Positions 1-16,550 of a stretch of DNA of 64,000 nt are shown in pieces (position 1 is the first letter of the stretch; every line of letters begins with the position of its first letter). Both the position numbers and the translations under genes were made by a program. The notes under the pieces were generated by a model. The model worked only from the letters and a program-made list of their open reading frames with translations, was not told the DNA's origin and did not search any database. This DNA comes from Actinomycetota bacterium (lineage in GTDB: Bacteria; Actinomycetota; Thermoleophilia; Solirubrobacterales; JACPNS01). The DNA is taken from contig JACQZY010000010.1 in assembly GCA_016213645.1 (NCBI GenBank), positions 42,874-106,873 on the forward strand. Direction: 5' to 3'.

Positions 1-2
1 CC

Positions 3-2072
3 TTCACCGGTCTGCTCGATCTACGGCAGGCGGCTGACGGTGAGCACTCCGTCGTCTTTGAGGCAAAGGACGCGGCCGGCAACGTCGCGCCGCCGTCGGT
101 AGTGAAATTCAAAATTGACGGTACACCCCCAGAGGCTCCGGCAAATCTGACTGCCGATGCGCTAAACGCCGACGGCTGGACGAGAGACGACGTAACAATT
201 ATCCGCTGGACAAACGTCGCTCCGACGAGGGATTCGGAGTCGAATGCCGGCATAGCAAGGGTGTTTGTCGACTGGCGACCGCGGTCAGGGCAGGCGAATG
301 ACCCACCGGCCCGCCAAGGGGGCATCGGCGGGCCGAACGGTGATTGGGGAGGCCCGTACATAATCCCGGGGGAGGGCTTGTGGGATCTGTACTTCTGGGT
401 CGAAGACAAGGCCGGAAATCCAAGCTCTAAGATAAAAATCGCTGTTGGTCGCGACGTCGACGCGCCTCCGTCTCCTCAGCTTGACGCAGTACCGTGGCTC
501 AATCGCTCGGCGCTTCAATTCGGTCGCTATTTGACGGGCACCCAGCCAACAGGTGCGGACATCGAGTCCGGGATCTGTGGCTATTCGACATCCTTCGACG
601 CCACACCGGACGCGGTGCCGCCTCCGACTGCCAATTCAAGGGGTTTACTTGCGGCGGTGCGATTGCCGGCTGACTTGCCGGTTGGCGACTCATTTGCGCA
701 CCTTCGCGCCATCTCTTGCAGCGGTGTCGCGTCCTCGGTCGCCTCCGTCGGGGTCCGTGTGGATGACCGACCGCCGTTTGTTCGGATTTCGGAAAGCGGT
801 CGTGCCGGCTGGATGAACCGGCCGACGGGAGTGTCGATTTCAGCCGCCGACGACCGCTCGGGCGTAAATGAACTTCATTGGCGCCTTGGGTCGGAATCGA
901 CAGTCTCCAGCGCGGGCGAAAGCGCCGTCGTAACATTTGGCGAGGGCCGCCATCGCCTGCGGTATTGGGCAACCGACCGTGCCGGCAACGAGTCAGATCC
1001 CGAAACTAGAGACTTCTACGTCGACCTCACGCCGCCAGACGGGCGGTTCGCGTCGATCGATTTCGCTCGCCCAGGCCACGTCGTGGCGGCTGTCACCGAT
1101 TCGATGTCCGGGATTGACACTGCGCAGATTCAGTATCGAAGGATCGACATCGAGGGCGACGACTGGCACGGGTTGCCGACGTCCGCAACAGCAAATCCTG
1201 CTCGGGAGTCGAGTTTGTGGCTTGCTGCCGACATGCCCGATTCGCGCTTGGCAAACGGCATCTACGCCCTTCGGGTGCTTTCGTCGGATCGCGCCGGCAA
1301 CTCCGTTGCGTTCGACACTAACGCCGAACACGAGCCGATGCGGATGACGCTGCCACTGCGCGAACGCTGGTCGGTGACCGCAGGAACGAGTGACGTCGTG
1401 CCGGCTGTGTGCGCCCGAAAGCGGCGCGATCGTCGTTCGCAATGCGTTCGCGCCAGGGGCGGTGCTGACGCAAAAACGGTGAGGCTCGTCAACTTCTCAA
1501 ATGCCGTGATGCTCACCGGCGACCTTCGAGGCGCGGCTGGTGAACCCCGCCCAGGGGTGCCACTGAAAGTTTTTGCCACAGTCAAGGGATTTCCGGCCGA
1601 ACCGCTTGCCGACGTGATCACGGACAGCGACGGCCGTTATGAGCTCAAGCTTCCGCGGGGCCCATCGCGCCGACTCACCGTTGTGTATGAGGGCGACGAT
1701 CGCACCATGGCCGCGCGTGCCAATGCCGACCTGCGAGTGCGGTCGGCGGCGACCCTTTCTGCGAGCACAACCGCGCCAAGTGTTGGTAAACGTGTTTTTT
1801 TCACCGGCAGGCTTGCGGGCGGCGACAGATGGCTGTCCGACGTCGGCAAGCTCATCGAGTTGCAGTTCAAAAACGGCGACGTGTGGCAGCCGGGTATCGG
1901 TAGTGTCTGGACGCTCCCGGGCCAAAACGGCCGGTTCAGCGCTTCTTACAAATTCCGCGCGGTTCGCAGGCGGAACGCCCGCATCAAGATTCGCGCGCTG
2001 ATTCGCCACGAGGCGGCTTGGCCGTTTGAAGACGGAGTTTCGAACACCTTGATCGTGGCGATAAGGCACTGA
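3..2072 (+). CDS. Ig-like repeat surface protein, 3' part (5' end outside window)
   Basis: The frame is already open at base 3, so the start lies upstream; the first in-window GTG (102) is internal. The visible ~690 residues hold several Ig/Big-like units, each recognisable by a VDxTPP-type linker, a D-x-SG loop and a closing RAxDxAGN strand. The last ~200 residues look different: a carboxypeptidase-regulatory-like fold (GVPLKV...DSDGRYELKLP) and a second beta module ending in WPFEDGVSNT. No membrane anchor or sorting signal is seen at the C-terminus. Likely an extracellular or cell-surface protein; ligand unknown. It resembles in style the giant protein at the other end of the window. Confidence is high for a real gene and moderate for the surface role. 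Confidence 0.8.
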   Translation, partial: FTGLLDLRQAADGEHSVVFEAKDAAGNVAPPSVVKFKIDGTPPEAPANLTADALNADGWTRDDVTIIRWTNVAPTRDSESNAGIARVFVDWRPRSGQANDPPARQGGIGGPNGDWGGPYIIPGEGLWDLYFWVEDKAGNPSSKIKIAVGRDVDAPPSPQLDAVPWLNRSALQFGRYLTGTQPTGADIESGICGYSTSFDATPDAVPPPTANSRGLLAAVRLPADLPVGDSFAHLRAISCSGVASSVASVGVRVDDRPPFVRISESGRAGWMNRPTGVSISAADDRSGVNELHWRLGSESTVSSAGESAVVTFGEGRHRLRYWATDRAGNESDPETRDFYVDLTPPDGRFASIDFARPGHVVAAVTDSMSGIDTAQIQYRRIDIEGDDWHGLPTSATANPARESSLWLAADMPDSRLANGIYALRVLSSDRAGNSVAFDTNAEHEPMRMTLPLRERWSVTAGTSDVVPAVCARKRRDRRSQCVRARGGADAKTVRLVNFSNAVMLTGDLRGAAGEPRPGVPLKVFATVKGFPAEPLADVITDSDGRYELKLPRGPSRRLTVVYEGDDRTMAARANADLRVRSAATLSASTTAPSVGKRVFFTGRLAGGDRWLSDVGKLIELQFKNGDVWQPGIGSVWTLPGQNGRFSASYKFRAVRRRNARIKIRALIRHEAAWPFEDGVSNTLIVAIRH

Positions 2073-2213
2073 AAGTCCGGCGCGACAAGTTCTGCGCCCC
2101 TTGCATTGAGTGTCAGTAGAAGACAAAGCGCGGCAACGCTTGGACGAATGCCCATTGTGTGCCCGGTCCCATCTATGCGCCGACACAAAGCCGATCACGC
2201 GTACGCTTCGCCG

Positions 2214-3290
2214 ATGAACTCCTCACAGACCACTTCACTCACATTCACAAAAACGCTGCCGCTCGCACTCGCCGCGATTGCGTTTGTCCTCGCCGTCATC
2301 GCCCCCACCGCCTCCGCCCAAGCCACCCGCACCTGGGTCTCCGGCACCGGCGACGATGTCAATCCATGCTCCCGTACCGCCCCGTGCAAGACCTTCGCCG
2401 GGGCGATCTCTAAAACCGCCGAGGGCGGCGAAATCAACGCCATCGACTCTGGCGGATACGGTGCCGTCACGATTTCCAAGGCGATCACGATTGATGGTCT
2501 GGGGGCTCAGTCCTCGATCCTGAACTCCGGTGCCAATGGTGTGATCGTCAACGCCGGCGCCGACGACGATGTGATTCTGCGCAACCTCGAGATCGTCGGC
2601 TCGGGAGTGGCGGCGGCTTGCCCCTGGACCGGACTCAGCGGGATCAGGGTCTTGGCCGCGCGCACGCTGCGCGTGGAAAACGTCACGATCAACAATCAGT
2701 CGATCGGTGTGGAGGTGGTTGCCTCCGGTACAAACCCGGACATCTTCTTCGACATCCTGCTGAACAACGTCAACATCAGCAACACCTGCAATTACGGCAT
2801 CAAGTCCGTCCCGGCGGCGGGGCATCCCGTGCGGATGGCTTTGAACAACAACACGATCAGCAACGCCAACACCGCCTTTCACGCGGCGGCCGGCACGGAA
2901 GCGTGGGTGACCGGCAGCAACTTCTTTCTCAACAACCTCGGACTGGACACCAGCGAGGGCGGCTTGATTCACAGCCTCGGCGGCAACCAAGTGGTCGGCA
3001 ACGCGACCAACGGCGCGTTCACCGATCTCGTTGACGGCGACCCAAGCTCGCCGCCTGCGGCTCCCTCACCGCCTGCAACCGCCACCACATACTGCGTGGT
3101 GCCCAAACTCAAGGGCAAAACCCGCGCCGCGGCTTCGGCGTCGCTCACCGCCGGCAATTGCGCTTTGGGCAACGTCCGGTCCGTCAAGGTCAGCCGGAAA
3201 TCCCAGCGTAAAAAGGTGCTTTCGCAGACAGTTCCGGCCGGCGTGGAGGCGAAAGCCGGTACCAAGGTCGGCGTATTAATCGGCAAATAG
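2214..3290 (+). CDS. Secreted right-handed beta-helix protein with C-terminal PASTA domain
   Basis: The frame is open from 2106, but the ATG at 2214 directly precedes a good signal peptide (TKT, then a hydrophobic core LALAAIAFVLAVIA, cleavage after TASAQA), so I start there. After the signal comes a Cys-containing entry motif (NPCSRTAPCKTFAGAIS) and about 230 residues of short beta-strand repeats rich in Asn/Ile (VNNxxIxN type), as in pectate-lyase-like parallel beta-helices. The last ~65 residues, after a Pro/Ala linker, form one PASTA domain (CVVPKLKGKT...AAASLTAGNC...SQTVPAG...G..V). PASTA domains bind muropeptides or the wall in other proteins; wall attachment here is inference. No catalytic residues could be assigned. 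A TACGCT box 6 nt before the ATG may be a leaderless promoter. Confidence 0.8.
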   Translation: MNSSQTTSLTFTKTLPLALAAIAFVLAVIAPTASAQATRTWVSGTGDDVNPCSRTAPCKTFAGAISKTAEGGEINAIDSGGYGAVTISKAITIDGLGAQSSILNSGANGVIVNAGADDDVILRNLEIVGSGVAAACPWTGLSGIRVLAARTLRVENVTINNQSIGVEVVASGTNPDIFFDILLNNVNISNTCNYGIKSVPAAGHPVRMALNNNTISNANTAFHAAAGTEAWVTGSNFFLNNLGLDTSEGGLIHSLGGNQVVGNATNGAFTDLVDGDPSSPPAAPSPPATATTYCVVPKLKGKTRAAASASLTAGNCALGNVRSVKVSRKSQRKKVLSQTVPAGVEAKAGTKVGVLIGK

Positions 3291-3300
3291 CACCCGCCGT

Positions 3301-3326
3301 GGCCCGCGCCGGTTGCGGTGCGGGCC
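3301..3326 (+). terminator. Hairpin after the beta-helix gene
   Basis: A 10-bp GC stem (GGCCCGCGCC with GGTGCGGGCC, one G:U) closes a 6-nt loop 10 nt after the stop codon. It is followed only by TTAA, so the U-tract is weak. It probably separates the secreted-protein gene from the rpoB promoter. Confidence 0.55.
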
Positions 3327-3395
3327 TTAAACGGCGAGACCGCCGCCGAATTGTCCGTTGCAGACCGGAACACTGCTTCATTCCGTTGTAACCCC

Positions 3396-3404
3396 TGATA
3401 CAAT
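3396..3404 (+). promoter_or_regulatory. Extended -10 promoter for rpoBC
   Basis: TGATACAAT matches an extended -10 (TGn + TACAAT). The -35 is poor (TTCATT at 3377-3382, 16-bp spacer). Transcription would start near 3411 and give a leader of about 195 nt before the TTG start of rpoB. The 316-bp gap between the beta-helix gene and rpoB otherwise holds only the hairpin at 3301 and short inverted repeats. Confidence 0.45.
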
Positions 3405-3606
3405 CACGCTTTCCCGGCCTATACCCGCAGCCAGCGACCGGCCGAACGCCGTCGTAGGGGTCCGTGATGGTCCGGGACGAAGTCTTCGTAACCCCCACTT
3501 TCTTCTAACCGAATAACGCCAGGGCGTGCTGTCACACGCGTGCTGCGACACGTCACCGACGACACGCGTCCTGAATCAACCGCGAGCCAAAGAAGGAGCT
3601 GCCACC

Positions 3607-7164
<3,558 letters not shown>

Positions 7165-7199
7165 CCAGCCAGGCCACTTACGGAGAGAAAAGACACCAA

Positions 7200-11213
<4,014 letters not shown>

Positions 11214-11284
11214 GGCGCCGACTCAGGCGAAGCCGGACGCACCGGCGAGACGCGCTTTTCCAGGCGTCGCCGACAAGAGTCGTC

Positions 11285-11322
11285 AGCCGGCTCAGACAGC
11301 CGGCTCAGTCAGCCAGATCCAT
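11285..11322 (+). repeat. Short tandem repeat after rpoC
   Basis: Three tandem 13-bp units beginning CAGCC (two CAGCCGGCTCAG copies and a degenerate CAGCCAGATC one) lie between the rpoC stop and its terminator. No function is apparent. Confidence 0.6.
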
Positions 11323-11337
11323 TCGCCAGATCAATTA

Positions 11338-11373
11338 GAACGGGCGCCCGGGGCATTCTCCGGGCGCCCGTTC
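11338..11373. terminator. Strong hairpin between convergent rpoC and REC-GGDEF genes
   Basis: A perfect 13-bp inverted repeat (GAACGGGCGCCCG and its complement) encloses a 10-nt loop and is followed by GCACATTT. It lies between convergent genes and could stop transcription from both sides. Confidence 0.8.
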
Positions 11374-11423
11374 GCACATTTAGAGGTCATCGCCGTGCCT
11401 CATCGCCGCCTCATCGCCGCGCC

Positions 11424-12434
11424 TCAGCGCCGCGCAAGTTCGTAGCGCGCCGAATGGTGCTTTGCTTCGTACATCGCGGCGTCGGCTTCGCGCATTAGTT
11501 TTTCCGGCGCCGTCGTCGGCGTGCGCGCGATTGCGACGCCGATCGACAGCTCTACCGGGATCTCCACTTGGATCGAGGTCTGCTGCGCTTCTACGGGCTC
11601 GGTAGTGACCGTTTCCCAGATGCGTTTCGCCACCCGGGCCGCGTCCTGCTCGCCGCCGATGCTTTGGCAGATCACGACGAACTCGTCACCGCCGAGGCGG
11701 GCGAGCGTGTCGTCGGCACGCAGCAACGCGTCTATCCGGCGGGAGGTTTCGAGCAGCACGGCGTCTCCGGCCGCGTGTCCGTACGTGTCGTTCACCTGTT
11801 TGAAATTGTCGAGGTCCATGAACAGCACGGCGTACGGTTCGCTGGTGCGCTGAAACCGGATGTGAGCCTGACTGAGCCGGTCTTCAAACAGCCTGCGGTC
11901 CGCGACGCCGGTGAGCGGGTCCCGGAAGGCGCTTTTCTGTGCTCGGGCGTCGGTCTCCGTGCGCTCGATCGCGTACCTGATCGTGCGATTGAGGATCTGC
12001 GAGTCGATGTAGTTCTTGGACAAATAGTCCTGCGCGCCGATCTTCAGCGCGCTCACGGCCGTCGGTTCGTCGTCCAGACCGGTCAGCACCACGACCGGAA
12101 GCCCGGGGGCGCGCGCCATCACCATGTTCAGGCCCTCAAGCAGGTGCGAATCCGGCAGCGAGAGATCGAGCAGAACACACGCGGCGCCATGCATCATCAA
12201 CCATTCGGCCGCGGGCGTGACGCGCGGAAAGTGCCTGATCTCGAACTTTGCGGTCCATCCTTCTTTCAGGAACTCGCGAATCAGCGCGGCGTCGGCGAGC
12301 GAATCCTCCACCAGAACTAATCCCGGTTCGCCTTTCCAGTCCGCGACGGCCGCGGCCAGCGCGTGGCCTGATTGCGACTCTGCGTCCGGAGTGCTCTCAA
12401 CGGAAGCGCGGTTGTTTGGATCCGCTTCGGGCAT
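11424..12434 (-). CDS. Response regulator with GGDEF domain (diguanylate cyclase)
   Basis: 336 residues. Residues ~37-155 form a receiver domain with LVEDS, phospho-acceptor D90 (CVLLDLSLPDS) and K140. Residues ~165-330 form a GGDEF domain with the intact motif GGDEF at 248-252 and an allosteric inhibitory RxxD site (RADD, 239-242). This architecture makes cyclic di-GMP under control of phosphorylation. It is divergent from the histidine kinase at 12665, its likely cognate partner; the pairing is inference. The stop lies beside the shared rpoC terminator. Confidence 0.9.
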   Translation of the reverse strand: MPEADPNNRASVESTPDAESQSGHALAAAVADWKGEPGLVLVEDSLADAALIREFLKEGWTAKFEIRHFPRVTPAAEWLMMHGAACVLLDLSLPDSHLLEGLNMVMARAPGLPVVVLTGLDDEPTAVSALKIGAQDYLSKNYIDSQILNRTIRYAIERTETDARAQKSAFRDPLTGVADRRLFEDRLSQAHIRFQRTSEPYAVLFMDLDNFKQVNDTYGHAAGDAVLLETSRRIDALLRADDTLARLGGDEFVVICQSIGGEQDAARVAKRIWETVTTEPVEAQQTSIQVEIPVELSIGVAIARTPTTAPEKLMREADAAMYEAKHHSARYELARR

Positions 12435-12652
12435 CCTCTGGTCCCTTGAATCTCCCTTGACTTGGTCGATGATTGAGCGCTGGATGACGTACTGGCGACG
12501 GTCTGACGGACCTGGTGTACGAGTGGTGTACGAGGCGAAGCGTCTCTAACGCATATTCGGTACTCAGCCTACCGCCAATCGCGTGTGGATGCGGCACGGT
12601 CGCGGCCGGCCGCCAACCTTGGCCGGTCGCCGCGCCCGGTGGTCACTTGCCG

Positions 12653-12664
12653 TACATTGAGGGA
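12653..12664 (+). promoter_or_regulatory. Candidate leaderless promoter of the histidine kinase gene
   Basis: TACATT at 12653-12658 stands 6 nt before the ATG at 12665, so initiation would fall on or next to the start codon. No -35 is obvious, and the GAGGG just before ATG is too close to serve as a ribosome site. Confidence 0.4.
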
Positions 12665-14896
12665 ATGAGCAGTGTTGTACCGAAGCCGGTTGTTGAAACT
12701 CCGCCGTCGGCCGAACCGATGGGGCGTCAGTCGGCCGACATGCCGCCCGCCGCGGCGGCCGCGACGGTCGCGACGGAGAAGATCACTCGCGCCACCGGCG
12801 GGCTTGGCCGATCGGCGCAAATCGCCTACGGCGTGCTCGCCGCCGCGTCCTTGCTCACGCTGGCGGTCGCGATGTCCGCGCGCAACCCGTTCTGGTGGCT
12901 GAATGCATCGTGGACCAGCTCGGGTGCGTTCGCGATGATCGCCGCCTGGCACGCGACGCGTCACTCGGCCGGCGCATGGAGACGCATGTGGTGGATGCTC
13001 GCCGTGGCGAACGCCGCCTGGGTGTTCGGCGAAGCGGTGTGGATCTATTACGGCCAAACCGCATACCCGTCTTCACCGAACATCGCGGACTTCTCGTGGT
13101 ATCTGTTCGGAGCGATCGGCGTGGTGGCGATGTACCAGGTTCTTGCCGCGTCCCGCGGCCGGCGCTGGTCGAGGTGGACGGAAACGGCGCTGCTGATCGT
13201 GGCGGTCGGCGCCGGAGCGACCGCCACGTTGTTTGAGACGGCCGATGCCTCAACGCTCTCGTTCTCGGCAAAGGCGGCCGCAATCGCCTATCCGGTGGTT
13301 TTCGTGTCGGTACCGGTTGTACTGGCCCAGGCCATGCTGTCAAGCCCGCGCACGGTGCGTACCAGGATCGATGTTCTGACGCTGTTTGCCGGAATGCTCG
13401 TGGAGGCCGTGGCTTTCATCATTTGGGCCCCGCAAATACTCAAGCTCACTTACGTGCCCGGCGACTCGCCGGCGGACGTGCTCTGGACTCTTGGCATGGT
13501 GATGATCGGCCTTTCCGCGATTCTGGCGCGGTCGGGCGATTTGCCGAAAGCCCCGCCCGGCGATCTGCCGGAAAGTACGCGCGGAATACTGCCTTCGGCG
13601 GCGTTTCTGGGTTTGCTGGCGGCGCTCATGTTTGCTGAGATCGCCGACGCTCCCGAGACGGTGGACATGATCCTCGTCCTCGGACTGACGCCGGTCAGTT
13701 TGATCCTTGTCGGCAACTTGATCTCCACTGTCCGATCGCAGGGCGCGCTGATCGTGAAGGAACGCGCCGCTCGCGCCGACATGTCCAGCGCGCGCGCGAT
13801 CACGGAACGGTTTTTCAACATATCGCGTGACCTGATGGTGATGATCGGGGCCAATCGCGAACTTGTGCGGATCAATCCCGCATGGACCCGCATTCTCGGC
13901 CTGGACAGCGACGCGGTCACGGACAAGCGCCTGATCGATTTTGTCCATCCGGACGACGTCGAGCGAACGGAGGAGGCCGTATCGAAACTGTTTGAAGGCG
14001 AGGCGATGAGCGGCTTCTCGAACCGGTTCCATGCGTCGGACGGTACATGGCGCTGGCTCACATGGCAGGCCGTCTACGACCCCGAGGAGCAGCTTGTATT
14101 CGCAAGCGCCTCCGACACCACGGAAACTCGGCGGATCTCACGCCTGCTGGCAGATCTCAACGACCAGCTTGAAAAACGCGCCGTCGAGCTTGAGCATTCG
14201 AACACGGACCTTCAGCAGTTTGCGTCGATCGCCTCGCACGAGTTGCGCGAGCCGCTGCGTACGGTTTCGGGCTTTGCCCATCTGATCGAACGGCGTTACG
14301 CCGGTCAGCTCGACGAGCGCGCCGATTCCTACATCGAATTCATCGTGCAGGGAGTCGATCGCATGAACAGCCTGATCGAGGCGTTGCTCAGGTACTCCCG
14401 GGTGGGGCAGTCGGCGGCGCAACCGGTTGAGGTGGACACGGATGCGCTGGTCGGTGAAGTGATTAGCGACATGCAATCCGTCATATGGTCCAGCAATGCT
14501 CAGGTGACCGTGGGTCCACTGCCCGCGATCGAAGCAGATCCGCATCTGATTGCGTGGGTCTTTCAGAATCTCATCGCCAACGGAATCAAATACTGCAAGG
14601 AGCCGAGCCCTCAGGTAACGATCGAGGGGGCGGTAGTTGGCGATGGCTGGGAGTTCATCGTTACCGACAACGGCATCGGCATCGAACCGCAACACGCGGA
14701 TCGCATCTTCACGATTTTCCAGCGTCTCTACAGCCGGGACGAATACGGCGGCACCGGCATCGGCCTGGCCGTCACAAGGCGCGCGGTCGAACTGCACGGC
14801 GGCGCGATTCGAGTGGAGCCGGCGGACGGCGGAGGTTCAAAATTCATATTCACAATTCCGTGTCCGGCCAATACGAACGGCGGCGGTGCAAAGTGA
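12665..14896 (+). CDS. Membrane sensor histidine kinase with PAS domain
   Basis: 743 residues from the ATG at 12665; the upstream in-frame extension from 12515 is not protein-like. After a ~45-residue Ala/Pro-rich N-terminus there are about eight to ten hydrophobic segments up to residue ~365, forming an integral membrane sensor of no recognised family. A PAS domain (FFNISRDLMVMIGANRELVRINPAW) occupies ~375-495. A short coiled linker and a HisKA domain follow, with H525 in ASHELREP. The HATPase domain has N (NLIANGIKY), G1 (DNGIGI) and G2 (GTGIGLA) boxes. The kinase core resembles those that partner small Rcp1-like regulators, and such a regulator overlaps its stop codon by 4 bp. Signal unknown. 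Confidence 0.9.
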   Translation: MSSVVPKPVVETPPSAEPMGRQSADMPPAAAAATVATEKITRATGGLGRSAQIAYGVLAAASLLTLAVAMSARNPFWWLNASWTSSGAFAMIAAWHATRHSAGAWRRMWWMLAVANAAWVFGEAVWIYYGQTAYPSSPNIADFSWYLFGAIGVVAMYQVLAASRGRRWSRWTETALLIVAVGAGATATLFETADASTLSFSAKAAAIAYPVVFVSVPVVLAQAMLSSPRTVRTRIDVLTLFAGMLVEAVAFIIWAPQILKLTYVPGDSPADVLWTLGMVMIGLSAILARSGDLPKAPPGDLPESTRGILPSAAFLGLLAALMFAEIADAPETVDMILVLGLTPVSLILVGNLISTVRSQGALIVKERAARADMSSARAITERFFNISRDLMVMIGANRELVRINPAWTRILGLDSDAVTDKRLIDFVHPDDVERTEEAVSKLFEGEAMSGFSNRFHASDGTWRWLTWQAVYDPEEQLVFASASDTTETRRISRLLADLNDQLEKRAVELEHSNTDLQQFASIASHELREPLRTVSGFAHLIERRYAGQLDERADSYIEFIVQGVDRMNSLIEALLRYSRVGQSAAQPVEVDTDALVGEVISDMQSVIWSSNAQVTVGPLPAIEADPHLIAWVFQNLIANGIKYCKEPSPQVTIEGAVVGDGWEFIVTDNGIGIEPQHADRIFTIFQRLYSRDEYGGTGIGLAVTRRAVELHGGAIRVEPADGGGSKFIFTIPCPANTNGGGAK

Positions 14897-15372
14897 TCGA
14901 CTACCCCGTGCAAATTCTGCTTGTCGAAGACAACCCGGCCGACGCCGAGCTGGTTCGCGAGGCGTTTCAAGAGGCCGCGATCCCGAACGAGATCCAGCAT
15001 GTGTCAGACGGCGAGCAGGCGATGTCGTATCTCCGGGCGGAGGGCGGTTTTTCGGTTCGCGCGCGTCCCGATGTCATTCTGCTGGACCTCAACCTTCCGC
15101 GCATGGATGGTCGTGAGGTGCTGAGAGCCGTTAAGTCGGACCCCGAACTGCACCTGATTCCCGTGGTGGTGCTAACCACGTCCTCGGCGGACACCGACGT
15201 CAGCCTGGCCTACCGGAACCACGCGAACGCCTACATCAAGAAGCCGGTCGATTTCAACGACTTCATCAACGTGATCAAGTCGTTCGAGTCTTTCTGGTTG
15301 TCCGCGGCCATCCTGCCGCCGCAAAACGGCGGCTCCGATCAAACTCGGTCGGAGACGCCGGTCACGCGCTGA
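14893..15372 (+). CDS. Rcp1-type single-domain response regulator
   Basis: About 159 residues. The GTG at 14893 overlaps the kinase stop (GTGA), a translational-coupling arrangement. The receiver domain spans residues 7-130: acidic pocket VEDNPAD, phospho-acceptor D65 (VILLDLNLPRMDG), T95 and K116/K117 (YIKKPVD). There is no output domain, only a short Pro/Ser-rich tail. The long loop after helix 1 and the LLDLNLPRMDGREVL signature are typical of the Rcp1 family that receives phosphate from phytochrome-like kinases. It probably relays signal from the upstream kinase, perhaps in competition with the REC-GGDEF protein (inference). Confidence 0.9.
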   Translation: MIDYPVQILLVEDNPADAELVREAFQEAAIPNEIQHVSDGEQAMSYLRAEGGFSVRARPDVILLDLNLPRMDGREVLRAVKSDPELHLIPVVVLTTSSADTDVSLAYRNHANAYIKKPVDFNDFINVIKSFESFWLSAAILPPQNGGSDQTRSETPVTR

Positions 15373-15500
15373 CCGGCGGCGTGTTCTCGGGGGCGGGGCC
15401 GCGGGCGGACGAACTTCTACCGACGTGCCGCAGGGAGTGAGCCGGCGATCGTTCGGTTTGGAGACAGTTCCGCGTATCGCCGCGCTATCGTCAGCGCGCG

Positions 15501-15776
15501 ATGGCCACCTTCGAAGAACTTGACGCTCTAAGCGCGGAAGAGCTGCACGACCAAGCGATCGCGCGGGCGACCAAACACGTCGATTTGAGGTTCTTCTGGA
15601 ACCTGCTCGCGGAGATTCCCGCCGCCGAGGCCGCCGCGGGCAACATGGACCAAAGCACCGCCGACATTTTCAAAGTCGGTTCGCTCGTGCGCGAGATCTT
15701 CGAAGCGGACGAGGGCGAGCTGGCCGAAGGGCTGCGGCCGTTTTACATCGATTATCTGCAAACGCACGGCGAGTAA
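15501..15776 (+). CDS. Small hypothetical protein, 91 aa
   Basis: An acidic, largely helical protein with no signal peptide or membrane segment. It starts MATFEELDALSAEELHDQAI and contains an aromatic patch (DLRFFWNLL). The ATG at 15501 follows a TATCGT box by 9 nt and has no Shine-Dalgarno, so it may be nearly leaderless. I do not recognise a family. It stands alone between the response regulator and the toxin-antitoxin pair, and codon use looks normal for the window. Confidence 0.65.
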   Translation: MATFEELDALSAEELHDQAIARATKHVDLRFFWNLLAEIPAAEAAAGNMDQSTADIFKVGSLVREIFEADEGELAEGLRPFYIDYLQTHGE

Positions 15777-15842
15777 ACGTCGCGCGTTTGGGCGCGGCTG
15801 CGTGCGGCTGCGTGCGACTGGGCGCGACGGCGCGCGACGGCA

Positions 15843-16400
15843 TCAGGCCGCGTCGCCATCCGAGTCATCAAGCAACCGAGCGAGACGATCGGCGAGAGGA
15901 TCTTGCGGGCCGAGCATTTCGCGCAGCGCGGCGAGCGCGTCGGCCGGGCCTTCGGCGTCGGATTCCACGATCGCCTCGATGTCGGCCCAGTCTTTCGTGC
16001 GGTTGAAGAGCGCCTTGAAGACGACCAGAGACGCGCAGTTCAGCACCGGAATATCGCGCCCGGCAAGAGGCACCCAGCGCACGCTTTTCGCAACTTTACG
16101 GTGGTAAGGGTGATTGTTTAGGAAGACGTCGACCGGCGTTTCGTCCCACCACAGTCGGGCCTGGCCGTCGCGTAGTACCTGGTCCACATCCTTGGCGCTG
16201 ACGGCGACCCCGGCGGGAAGCGCGGCCAACGCCTCGCGCGCGTTGCCGGAGTCGGTGAAGATGTTCACGTCGAGATCGCGCGTACCGCGCGGTTCCTGGG
16301 TGCAGTAGGCCAGAGCGATGGCGCCGCCAAAGGCGTGGGGCAACTTCGCGGCGGTCAGCGCGTCGTGCACGGCGAGTAGGCGTTCGACAAGCAGGCTCAA
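15843..16400 (-). CDS. Nucleotidyltransferase-fold protein, probable toxin of a TA pair
   Basis: 185 residues. The N-terminal GG motif (FGGAIALAY) is followed by the DxD pair D42/D44 (GTRDLDVNIF) and a third Asp, D91 (ETPVDVFLNN). This is the catalytic triad layout of DNA-polymerase-beta-like nucleotidyltransferases such as AbiEii/MenT toxins and related proteins. The C-terminal half is helical (LVVFKALFNRTKDWADIEAI), a pattern common in this group. It lies downstream of an XRE-type regulator on the same strand with 150 bp between. In AbiEii/MenT systems the toxin adds nucleotides to tRNA; the substrate here is unknown. A housekeeping or stand-alone transferase is possible. Confidence 0.75.
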   Translation of the reverse strand: MSLLVERLLAVHDALTAAKLPHAFGGAIALAYCTQEPRGTRDLDVNIFTDSGNAREALAALPAGVAVSAKDVDQVLRDGQARLWWDETPVDVFLNNHPYHRKVAKSVRWVPLAGRDIPVLNCASLVVFKALFNRTKDWADIEAIVESDAEGPADALAALREMLGPQDPLADRLARLLDDSDGDAA

Positions 16401-16426
16401 GGCGTACCACCGCTCGATCGGATTGT

Positions 16427-16546
16427 CGGCACGCTCGCGGCGCGCGGCCCAGGCACCGGCACGCTCGCGACGCGCGGCCCGGGCATCGGCAGGCTCGCGA
16501 CACGCCGGCCATTCGCCCGCAGGCTCGCGACACGCCGGCCAAACAT
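16427..16546. repeat. Four tandem ~30-bp GC-rich repeats inside the TA operon
   Basis: Four units of 28-31 bp, core CGGCACGCTCGCGACGCG then GGCC, run head to tail at 16427-16456, 16457-16486, 16487-16517 and 16518-16546. The first two are most alike and the last two share CAGGCTCGCGACACGCCGG. They fill the space between the XRE stop and the nucleotidyltransferase start. Translated they give Arg/Ala/Cys-rich repeats, but no convincing gene. Confidence 0.8.
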
Positions 16547-16550
16547 AAGC

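Noticed and set aside
3526..3606. Upstream ATG-side extension of rpoB
   Set aside because: The extra 27 residues resemble no RpoB N-terminus; TTG at 3607 has the ribosome site.
16427..16546. CRISPR array
   Set aside because: Units are tandem without spacers, only four copies, and no cas genes are near.
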